NCBI GenBank assembly: GCA_964492185.1
Contig: CAZBJH010000162.1
Location: 1 to 5,403, forward strand
Reading direction: 5' to 3'
From: JAFGSZ01 sp964492185
Lineage (GTDB): Bacteria > Bacteroidota > Bacteroidia > Bacteroidales > UBA10428
DNA length: 5,403 bases
The position numbers were made by a program, and so were the translations under genes. Within the stretch, counting starts at the first letter, position 1. Each line of letters begins with the position of its first letter. The notes below the pieces were generated by a model. It saw only the letters and a list, made by a program, of their open reading frames with translations. It made no database searches and was not told the origin of the DNA. Shown here one piece after another: positions 1-5,403 of the stretch.

Positions 1-1749
1 TCAGGTAACACAACTCCGGATTGCTATGCAGAAGATGAAACATACAGTGTAGATTTGACTCCCGGTTCTTCTTATAGCTGGGATGTTCCTGACGAGGCAA
101 CCATATTATCCGGAGCAAGCGGACCCGAAAACTCGTCAATAACCGTCAACTTTGGTTCTACAAGCGGCAATATAAGTGTTATTGAAACCAGTGAACAAGG
201 GTGTTCAGGAGAAGAACAGACATTATATGTTGCCCTTCAGGGATGTATGCTTGATGCAGAATTTACATCCGATAAACAAACAGTATGTCTTGGAGAAGAA
301 ATTGAGTTTACCAATTCATCCACAGGAACATCCCCGTCTACAACGTATTCATGGAATTTCGGTGAAGGGGCGGATCCATCTGATGCTAATACTGCAGGCC
401 CGCATACTGTAACATATACTACTTCAGGTGATAAGACCGTTGAGCTTGTTATTACCGACGGTCTCTCGGATACTGAAACAAAGACGGATTATATTTTTGT
501 CGTACACGAGCCTGAAGTACTGCTTCAGAATACCGAACGATGTGGTGAAGGTGAAATAATAATTGTGGCTAATGCAATAAATGGCGATCAAGTTGAATTT
601 TCACTTGATGGTGGAGCTACCACCCTTCATACGGATAATGCTGAACCTTATGAATATTCAACTACGGTTACAGAAGGAGATACATTGAACGTATGGGCCA
701 GGGCCGTGAGCGAAACGGGCGGTTGTCCGGGATCATGGAGTGGTCCGGCAACAGGTATCTCAAGAGAATTACCGTCAACAGGTGACATTATAACTTCCAA
801 TGATCCTGTAAACCTTCCGGAAGGGTATCTTGATGTAGTATGTTCAGGAACAACAGGAATAAGCTATTCTGTTGAGGCTTCACAGGGATCAGAGTACACA
901 TGGTCAGTAAGCGGCCAGGATGCTCAGGATGATAATGGAAATTCAATTACGCGGGATTGGAATGTGCCGGGAGGAGATTACCAGATATCTGTCATCGAAA
1001 TTGATGAGTACGGCTGTATCGGGGAACCGGTAACAGCTATGGTAATGGTTGCCGACCCTCAGCCTGATTTGGGAGCCGACAGGGAGATATGTGATGGTGA
1101 GGAGGCTGTTTTTGCACCGGCTGATATTTATCAGACATATGACTGGCATGATGGAAGTACGGGTTCAGATTATACTGCTGTAAATTCGGGTGAAATTGTT
1201 TTAACGGTAAGTGATGAATTCGGTTGTACCGCATCGGATAGCGCTATGCTTACCGTGCATCCTTTGCCGCAGGTTGACCTGGGTGAGGATACGACCCTTT
1301 GCGGACCGTCATTGACACTGGATGCCGGGGATTTTATGGCATATGAATGGTCAACCGGTGATATTGGTAATCCGGCGATCATTGAACAGGGAAATATAAC
1401 TGTTTCAGTTACTGTAACGGATGAACATGGATGTCACGGAAGCAGTTCAATATACATTGATGAATGCAGGGCCCGTGATGTGCTTGGAGAAATTACCAAT
1501 ACCTTTACTCCTAATGGTGATCATGTTCATGATGAATGGGTGATCAATAATATTGAAGCATTCCCGGATGCCAGGGTAGAAATATTTGATCGTTGGGGTA
1601 AGCTGGTATTTAAATCTGAAAATGGCTATGAAAACGATTGGGACGGTACTTCAAAAGGCAGAAAGCTTCCTATGGATACATATTATTATATTATCAGAAT
1701 TCCAAGCGAGAACTTTGAAATAACAGGAACAGTGACAATAGTCCGGTAA
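1..1749 (+). CDS. Type IX secretion substrate with PKD/Ig-like modules and type B C-terminal sorting domain (5' end outside window)
   Basis: The frame is open from base 1 to a TAA at 1747-1749, so only the last 582 residues are visible and the true start lies to the left. An in-frame TTG at 55 is not a credible start because coding-like sequence continues upstream of it. The protein is a chain of beta-sandwich modules: a PKD-like module at about residues 1-80, a PKD domain at about 82-167 (YSWNFG near 117), an Ig-like stretch at about 171-265, another PKD-like module at about 277-351, and two related modules at about 355-420 and 421-489. The last two begin DLG and have C..G and GC pairs. Residues 502-582 match the gliding-motility C-terminal domain (CHU_C, TIGR04131 type): FTPNGD, VEIFDRWGKLVF, WDGTSKG, DTYYYIIRI and a terminal GTVTIVR. 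This domain is the type B signal for the type IX secretion system, so the product should be exported to the surface or medium as an adhesin-like or structural protein. Its ligand cannot be told. The partner gene follows after 11 bases. Confidence 0.93.
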   Translation, partial: SGNTTPDCYAEDETYSVDLTPGSSYSWDVPDEATILSGASGPENSSITVNFGSTSGNISVIETSEQGCSGEEQTLYVALQGCMLDAEFTSDKQTVCLGEEIEFTNSSTGTSPSTTYSWNFGEGADPSDANTAGPHTVTYTTSGDKTVELVITDGLSDTETKTDYIFVVHEPEVLLQNTERCGEGEIIIVANAINGDQVEFSLDGGATTLHTDNAEPYEYSTTVTEGDTLNVWARAVSETGGCPGSWSGPATGISRELPSTGDIITSNDPVNLPEGYLDVVCSGTTGISYSVEASQGSEYTWSVSGQDAQDDNGNSITRDWNVPGGDYQISVIEIDEYGCIGEPVTAMVMVADPQPDLGADREICDGEEAVFAPADIYQTYDWHDGSTGSDYTAVNSGEIVLTVSDEFGCTASDSAMLTVHPLPQVDLGEDTTLCGPSLTLDAGDFMAYEWSTGDIGNPAIIEQGNITVSVTVTDEHGCHGSSSIYIDECRARDVLGEITNTFTPNGDHVHDEWVINNIEAFPDARVEIFDRWGKLVFKSENGYENDWDGTSKGRKLPMDTYYYIIRIPSENFEITGTVTIVR

Positions 1750-1760
1750 TAACAAAAGAA

Positions 1761-2795
1761 ATGAAAAAACTCCGGTTACAAAATATAATTTCTATGAATC
1801 AGAATAAAATGTCATTAAGCATTTATCTTTTAGCGGTCTTTATATTTTGCCTGTTTTTTGCAGAGTCTGCAGTGGCTCAGCAACAACCGGCATACAGCCA
1901 GTATAGCCTGAATTATTACCTGTTTAATCCGGCAGCCGCCGGCTTGAGAGGATATACATCCATCAATCTGATCGCGCGTGAGCAATGGGTTGGCTTCAGG
2001 GGAACACCCAAAACCCATTCACTGAGTATTGATTCGAGAATACTGCGAAACAGTTTTATAATGAGAAATGCATCTGTAAAGAGAAGAAGGCGGTTGAATT
2101 CACGCTCGGGTAGAGTAGCCTGGGGAGCTCATATCTTTAATGACCATAATTCACTTCTCAGCAGAACAGGTATGGAAGGAACATATGCATATCATATTGA
2201 TCTGGGGCCGGGGCAAATGTCTTTTGGCCTGACAGGTATGCTTTACCAGTTTAAGCTTTCAGGTGATGAAGTTATTCTTTCAGATGACCAGAATGATAAC
2301 CTGATCACCGGTTCAAACAATGCAATGTATATACCTGATGCTGATGTCGGTATATTTTATATGCAGAGGGAATTTTACGGTGGATTATCTGTTTCACAGG
2401 TGTTGGGATCTTCGGTTAAGTTTGGCGAAACAGGGGATGGAACCTATGAATTGAAGAGACATTATTATCTGATCGGAGGATATGATTATCAAATAAATAA
2501 TGATTTTAAACTGGAACCTTCATTTTTATTAAAAGTTGCTGAATTTACAAGCACACAACTTGATATCCAGGCTAAAGTCACTTATTTGAGAAATTACTGG
2601 GGCGGACTGGGATTCAGAACCGGCAGCGCGATGATTATATTTGCAGGACTTAAGGTAGATAAATACCATTTCGGTTATGCCTTTGATTACAATTTCGGAT
2701 CTATCATGAAACATACTTACGGATCTCATGAAGTATTCCTTTCTATAAAGTTTGGTGAAAATGCAAGGCGGTATAAATGGCTGAATACTTATTAA
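1761..2795 (+). CDS. PorP/SprF family type IX secretion-associated outer-membrane protein
   Basis: This 344-residue outer-membrane beta-barrel belongs to the PorP/SprF family (TIGR03519). The hallmark N-terminal block is at residues 47-64 (QYSLNYYLFNPAAAGLRG), followed by REQWVGFRGTPKT (73-85). Further strand-like segments are PDADVGIFY (192-200), YWGGLGF (279-285), YHFGYAFDY (302-310) and a C-terminal SHEVFLSIKF (322-331). A hydrophobic signal peptide spans about residues 18-40, with probable cleavage after AVAQ. The ATG at 1761 gives a long N-region, so the ATG at 1794 (MNQNKMS...) is a plausible alternative; no clear ribosome-binding site decides. In Flavobacterium, SprF is needed for export of the type B substrate SprB, and genes of this family commonly follow type B substrates, as here. 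I infer that it serves the upstream protein. An arginine/lysine-rich segment (VKRRRRLNSRSGR, 106-118) is probably a loop. The stop codon lies inside the target duplication of the mobile element that follows. Confidence 0.92.
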   Translation: MKKLRLQNIISMNQNKMSLSIYLLAVFIFCLFFAESAVAQQQPAYSQYSLNYYLFNPAAAGLRGYTSINLIAREQWVGFRGTPKTHSLSIDSRILRNSFIMRNASVKRRRRLNSRSGRVAWGAHIFNDHNSLLSRTGMEGTYAYHIDLGPGQMSFGLTGMLYQFKLSGDEVILSDDQNDNLITGSNNAMYIPDADVGIFYMQREFYGGLSVSQVLGSSVKFGETGDGTYELKRHYYLIGGYDYQINNDFKLEPSFLLKVAEFTSTQLDIQAKVTYLRNYWGGLGFRTGSAMIIFAGLKVDKYHFGYAFDYNFGSIMKHTYGSHEVFLSIKFGENARRYKWLNTY

Positions 2796-2798
2796 TTC
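2793..2798. repeat. Left target-site duplication of the mobile element (TAATTC)
   Basis: TAATTC here is repeated exactly at 2940-2945, directly flanking the element at 2799-2939. The following G (2799, 2946) also matches, so the duplication could be counted as 7 bases. It contains the TAA stop codon of the PorP/SprF gene, so insertion left the protein intact. Confidence 0.75.
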
Positions 2799-2939
2799 GT
2801 GTGTGTCCATAATGTCCGATATCTGCGTTACTGCTCTCATTTTAAATCCTCAAATACTTTAGTATACCGCGGTTTAAAATGTTCACGCGCCTTGATCTCG
2901 AACATTCTGAACAAACACTTTGAGTTTATTGACAGACTC
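2799..2939 (+). mobile_element. MITE-like non-coding element, 141 bases, complete copy
   Basis: The left end GTGTGTGTCCATAA (2799-2812) and the reverse complement of the right end, GAGTCTGTCAATAA (from 2926-2939), form imperfect terminal inverted repeats. They match at 11 of 14 positions, or 12 of 14 using the left end of the second copy (GTGTCTGTCCATAA at 5311). The element is flanked by exact TAATTC repeats, as expected from transposition. It has no open reading frame of useful size and so no transposase; it would have to move with enzymes supplied by a related insertion sequence elsewhere. Positions 2801-2883 match 5313-5395 at 78 of 83 bases (mismatches at 2803, 2824, 2830, 2836 and 2837). 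The stretch 2838-2883 is identical and contains a nested hairpin. The transposase family cannot be assigned from this window. It might instead be an internally deleted insertion sequence. Confidence 0.78.
2839..2880 (+). other. Nested hairpin inside the complete mobile element
   Basis: The outer arms are ATTTTAAA-T-CC (2839-2849, one bulged T) and GGTTTAAAAT (2871-2880). Between them lies an inner inverted repeat, ATACT/AGTAT (2854-2858 and 2861-2865). Every base is the same in the second copy (5351-5392). No T-run follows the hairpin, so it is not a textbook intrinsic terminator. It could still end or stabilise the upstream transcript, or be a transposition structure. Confidence 0.7.
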
Positions 2940-2945
2940 TAATTC
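2940..2945. repeat. Right target-site duplication of the mobile element (TAATTC)
   Basis: This is an exact copy of 2793-2798, immediately after the right terminal inverted repeat. Joining 2798 to 2946 gives the inferred uninterrupted ancestral site downstream of the PorP/SprF gene. Confidence 0.75.
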
Positions 2946-3198
2946 GGTTTTTCCGTAAGCATTAATAATGCACATGAGAGCCACGGACTATAATACAACA
3001 AATTTTTACCTGCCGGCTATGTAACTTTTTTTCTCCTTCGCGCCAGCTTATTATATAAACCGAAATTATACCTGACAAATAAATTTTGAGTTAACAATTA
3101 TTTAATATTAGCTTAATGATCAGGTAACCTCTTTGTTGTCTTTTTATCGGTTATTTGTTTTGTGAAATTATATTATTAACAAAACCGAATAAGAAAAG
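2946..3198. other. Intergenic leader upstream of the porin-pstS genes
   Basis: About 250 AT-rich bases have no credible coding frame on either strand. A small perfect hairpin GCATT-AAT-AATGC lies at 2959-2971. CGG/CCG flank five Ts at 2945-2955. ATTCGGTTTT (2942-2951) is exactly inverted as AAAACCGAAT (3181-3190) near the porin start. The promoter for the porin and pstS is expected here, since the gene upstream ends and a long gap follows. I found no clean match to the Bacteroidetes promoter pattern (TTTG, then TAnnTTTG). Three T-rich heptamers in 11-base phase at 3131-3159 are a weak regulatory candidate. The A-rich bases just before 3199 are typical of translation leaders in this phylum. 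Confidence 0.5.
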
Positions 3199-4188
3199 AT
3201 GAAAATACCAATAATGGCTCTTATGATCTCTTCTGTATTTTTCATACAGATGTCAGGGCAACAGCAAGAGGGGAATGAAAGCTTTACTCCAGGTGGAAGA
3301 CCATTGATAAGGATTTATACAAATTTTCACACAGAAGCATTTGAAGAAGAAAATGCTTCGGCTTTTCAGTTAACAAGAGCATATATCGGTTACGAACACA
3401 AATTTTCACCGGAATTTTCAACCGGCATAACGCTTGATGTTGCTGATCCCGGTGCAGGAAAGCTGCAACATGTGGCATTTTTTAAAAATGCATGGTTAAA
3501 ATATAAGAAAGGCGGATTAACAACCAGCTTTGGATTGATAGGACTGAATGCTTTTAAGGTGCAGGAAAAATTCTGGGGCAGGAGATACATATACAAATCT
3601 TTTCAGGATGCTTATAAGTTTAGTTCCAGTGCCGATCTCGGAGCAGGTATTGTATATAAGTTTAACGATTATTTCGAGGGCGACTTAATCATCTCAAACG
3701 GAGAGGGTTATAAAAATATTCAACTCGATACTACTTATAAGGCCGGCCTGGGTTTTACCGTGAAACCTTTTGGTGATATGTTAATAAGGGCATATGTTGA
3801 TTGGATGAATAGCGATAATCCGCAAATGTCAGTTGCGACTTTCATAGGATATTCCCACAGTATATTTTCAACTGGTATTGAATACAATTTTCAGGGCAAT
3901 CATAACGTGGAGGAGAATAATGATCTTTCGGGTATCTCAGTATACGGTGATATTAGTACAGGTAAAAGAACGGGGATCTTTGCCCGTTATGATTATATTA
4001 TGTCAAATAAATTATCCGGAGAACCGGACGCATGGAACATTATGAATGACGGTGAGATGATAATTGCAGGTATGGAGTTTAATCCTGTCAAAGGAATAAG
4101 GTTATCTCCGAATTATCAGGGGTGGATACCTGCCGGTAACAGATCACTTGTTTCAATGTTTTATCTTAACCTGGAGGTCAATTTTTAA
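3199..4188 (+). CDS. Outer-membrane beta-barrel porin, probably phosphate-selective (OprO/OprP-like, short form)
   Basis: The product has 329 residues. It starts with a short signal peptide (about 1-20, hydrophobic IMALMISSVFFIQM) with likely cleavage before QQQEG. The rest is alternating hydrophobic/polar strands rich in aromatic and glycine residues, ending in phenylalanine (LEVNF), a usual outer-membrane barrel ending. The early block FQLTRAYIGYEHKFSPEFSTGITLDVAD (about 56-83) and the FGLIGLNAF...FWGRRYIYKSFQD segment (111-137) resemble the strand and constriction-loop pattern of Bacteroidetes OprO/OprP-type porins. This is a family-level resemblance, not a residue-by-residue match. It is shorter than classical OprP (about 400 residues). 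pstS follows 34 bases later with no terminator between, so the two genes are probably co-transcribed. That supports a role in taking phosphate across the outer membrane. The ATG at 3199 is chosen because it gives the full signal peptide. Specificity for phosphate is inferred from context; a general porin is the alternative. Confidence 0.8.
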   Translation: MKIPIMALMISSVFFIQMSGQQQEGNESFTPGGRPLIRIYTNFHTEAFEEENASAFQLTRAYIGYEHKFSPEFSTGITLDVADPGAGKLQHVAFFKNAWLKYKKGGLTTSFGLIGLNAFKVQEKFWGRRYIYKSFQDAYKFSSSADLGAGIVYKFNDYFEGDLIISNGEGYKNIQLDTTYKAGLGFTVKPFGDMLIRAYVDWMNSDNPQMSVATFIGYSHSIFSTGIEYNFQGNHNVEENNDLSGISVYGDISTGKRTGIFARYDYIMSNKLSGEPDAWNIMNDGEMIIAGMEFNPVKGIRLSPNYQGWIPAGNRSLVSMFYLNLEVNF

Positions 4189-4222
4189 ATATTTTTATAT
4201 TAAACAATAAAAAAAACAAATT

Positions 4223-5311
4223 ATGAAAAAGATTTTTTTTGTACAGATAGTTATCATAAGCGCTTTACTTTTTTCGGTAAGCTGTAAGCAATCCGGGAAA
4301 AAGAGCGGCGAATCGGGCGTTAAAACTATTACCGGTGCAGGGGCAACATTTCCAATGCCTTATTATAACCAGGTTTTTAGTGATTATAAGGAAAAGACCG
4401 ATATAAGCATTAACTATGGGGGTATCGGATCAGGCGGTGGCATTCGCAGTCTCAAGGATCGTGTGGTTGATTTTGGTGCCACCGATGCTTTTCTGACTGA
4501 TAATCAGGCTGCTGAAATGCCGGCAGAGGTTGTTCATATTCCTACCTGTATCGGGGCTGTTGTTGTAGCATATAATCTGCCTGGTGTTGATGACCTTAAA
4601 CTTAATGACGAGCTGCTGGAAGGAATTTTCATGGGAAAGATCACAAATTGGAAGGATGAAAAGATCACAGCAAACAATCCCGGTGTTCCTTTGCCCGATA
4701 TGAATATAACAGTCGTTGTGCGTTCAGATGGAAGCGGGACCACCTTTATTTTTAGTGATTATATGTCAAAGATCAGCAGCGAATGGGAAAAAGAGATTGG
4801 ACGCGGTAAGGCTTTGAACTGGCCTATTGCCATGGGGGCCAAGGGAAATCCGGGTGTTGCGGGAACGATCGGCCAGACCGAAGGATCCATTGGGTATATT
4901 GGTTCTGAATATGCTTTTGCACAGGATTTATCATTTGCCCTGGTACAAAACCAGTCCGGCAAATATATAAGGCCTTCTGTAGAAAGTGTCAGTGCATCCG
5001 CACGGGGTGACATCCCCGATGATACAAGGGTGATGCTGACAAATTCAATTGCAGAAGATGCATATCCCATCAGTGGGTTTACATGGATCATCCTGTATAA
5101 AGAGCAGGCATACGATAACAGGTCAGAGGAACAGGCACTTGAGACACTCAAATTGCTCGACTGGCTTATTTCACCGGAAGCACAGCAGGTCACTAAACAA
5201 ATACACTATTCTCCCTTACCGGAGAAGGCAATTATTAAAGCCAAAAATATCTTACATTCGGTAAGCTATAATGGTGAATTGTTACTAAAAAAATCAACAG
5301 ACTCTAAATAG
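4223..5311 (+). CDS. pstS: Phosphate ABC transporter substrate-binding lipoprotein PstS
   Basis: This 362-residue protein binds inorganic phosphate outside the inner membrane and delivers it to the PstCAB transporter. The N-terminus is a lipoprotein signal with Cys21 as the probable lipidated residue (LLFSVSC; the lipobox is relaxed, with Ser at -3). PstS family motifs appear in order: GAGATFP (38-44), GIGSGGG (67-73), VVDFGATDA (81-89), RSDGSGTTFIF (167-177), KGNPGVAGTI (207-216), GSIGYIGSEYA (221-231), YPISGFTWI (281-289) and SPLPEKAI (330-337). The threonine/serine and aspartate residues of the first four motifs are those that contact phosphate in characterised homologues. Length is normal for the family. 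No acidic surface-export signal follows Cys21 (KQSGKKSG), so a periplasm-facing position is more likely. The ATG at 4223 follows an A-rich leader and opens directly on the signal peptide (MKKIFF). The last base of its TAG stop is also the first base of the second mobile-element copy. Confidence 0.96.
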   Translation: MKKIFFVQIVIISALLFSVSCKQSGKKSGESGVKTITGAGATFPMPYYNQVFSDYKEKTDISINYGGIGSGGGIRSLKDRVVDFGATDAFLTDNQAAEMPAEVVHIPTCIGAVVVAYNLPGVDDLKLNDELLEGIFMGKITNWKDEKITANNPGVPLPDMNITVVVRSDGSGTTFIFSDYMSKISSEWEKEIGRGKALNWPIAMGAKGNPGVAGTIGQTEGSIGYIGSEYAFAQDLSFALVQNQSGKYIRPSVESVSASARGDIPDDTRVMLTNSIAEDAYPISGFTWIILYKEQAYDNRSEEQALETLKLLDWLISPEAQQVTKQIHYSPLPEKAIIKAKNILHSVSYNGELLLKKSTDSK

Positions 5312-5403
5312 TGTCTGTCCATAATGTCCGATATCCGCGTTGCTGCTTACATTTTAAATCCTCAAATACTTTAGTATACCGCGGTTTAAAATGTTTTTCA
5401 CAA
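5311..5403 (+). mobile_element. Second copy of the MITE-like element (right end beyond window)
   Basis: The copy opens with the terminal repeat GTGTCTGTCCATAA at 5311-5324. Positions 5313-5395 align without gaps to 2801-2883 (78 of 83 identical). After that this copy has three extra Ts, then CAC as in the first copy, and then the two diverge just before the window ends. By comparison with the complete copy, roughly 50 more bases, including the right terminal repeat, lie outside. The preceding bases TAAATA (5305-5310) are the predicted target duplication and should reappear beyond the right end. The orientation relative to the upstream gene is the same as in copy one. The element sits where the next pst gene would be expected, so it may separate pstS from pstCAB. 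Confidence 0.78.
5351..5392 (+). other. Nested hairpin inside the second mobile-element copy
   Basis: This is identical to the hairpin at 2839-2880: outer arms ATTTTAAA-T-CC and GGTTTAAAAT, inner ATACT/AGTAT. It begins about 40 bases after the pstS stop codon, where it could act on the 3' end of the porin-pstS transcript. Confidence 0.7.

Noticed and set aside
55..1749. A gene starting at the TTG at position 55
   Set aside because: The same frame is open and module-like back to base 1, including a cysteine-containing segment typical of these repeats. The gene is cut by the window edge rather than starting at 55.
2529..2840. Minus-strand reading frame of 103 codons overlapping the PorP/SprF 3' end
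   Set aside because: It is antisense to a well-supported gene, runs into the mobile element, and its product has no recognisable features.
2799..2939. CRISPR array, tRNA or other small RNA gene in the repeated non-coding segment
   Set aside because: There is one unit per locus without spacers and no cloverleaf. Terminal repeats with a target duplication fit a transposed element better.
2929..2994. TTGACA at the right end of the element plus TATAAT at 2989 as an outward promoter
   Set aside because: The gap between the boxes is 54 bases, far from the usual 16-18. Bacteroidetes primary promoters also use a different pattern.
3132..3162. Bacteroidetes-type promoter (TTTG, then TAnnTTTG) before the porin
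   Set aside because: A TTTG occurs at 3132-3135, but the downstream TATTTG/TTTTG bases do not fit TAnnTTTG at the right spacing. The match is too degenerate in T-rich sequence to call.
4189..4222. Intrinsic terminator between the porin gene and pstS
   Set aside because: The 34-base gap is A/T-rich but has no GC-containing stem, so read-through is expected.
4283..4310. Surface-lipoprotein export signal after the PstS lipid cysteine
   Set aside because: Residues 22-29 are KQSGKKSG with no early acidic residues, unlike known Bacteroidetes surface-export signals.
4759..5193. Minus-strand reading frame of 144 codons inside pstS
   Set aside because: It is fully antisense to strongly conserved PstS motifs; it has no leader of its own and no family features.

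Overview
The window looks like chromosomal DNA from a Bacteroidetes (Bacteroidota) bacterium. The left end encodes a type IX secretion substrate with a type B C-terminal sorting domain, followed by a PorP/SprF-family outer-membrane protein, a pairing known only from this phylum. The DNA is moderately AT-rich, and the gene starts are preceded by A-rich leaders rather than Shine-Dalgarno sequences, which also fits. The genus cannot be told from the window.

Layout: (1) Positions 1-1749 are the 3' part of a large multi-domain surface or adhesin-like protein that begins before the window. (2) Positions 1761-2795 encode its PorP/SprF-type partner, only 11 bases downstream and probably co-transcribed. 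(3) Positions 2796-3198 have no gene. They hold a 141-base non-coding mobile element (2799-2939) with 14-base terminal inverted repeats and an exact 6-base target duplication, then an AT-rich leader. (4) Positions 3199-4188 encode an outer-membrane beta-barrel porin, probably a short phosphate-selective (OprO/OprP-like) type. (5) Positions 4223-5311 encode the phosphate-binding lipoprotein PstS. (6) From 5311 to the right edge runs a second copy of the non-coding element, cut off by the window.

The genes form two functional units. The first exports a large modular protein to the cell surface or medium through the type IX system with a dedicated PorP/SprF partner. The second takes up phosphate: the porin would pass it across the outer membrane and PstS would capture it for an ABC transporter (pstCAB), which is presumably beyond the right edge and not visible.

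The most unusual signal is the repeated non-coding element. Its two copies match at 78 of 83 aligned bases, lie in the same orientation relative to the upstream gene, and sit exactly at the stop codons of two unrelated genes. In the first copy the duplicated target contains the stop codon. In the second the element supplies the last base of the stop. Both carry an identical nested hairpin. This looks like a MITE-type element that targets gene 3' ends. I do not recognise it as a named family.
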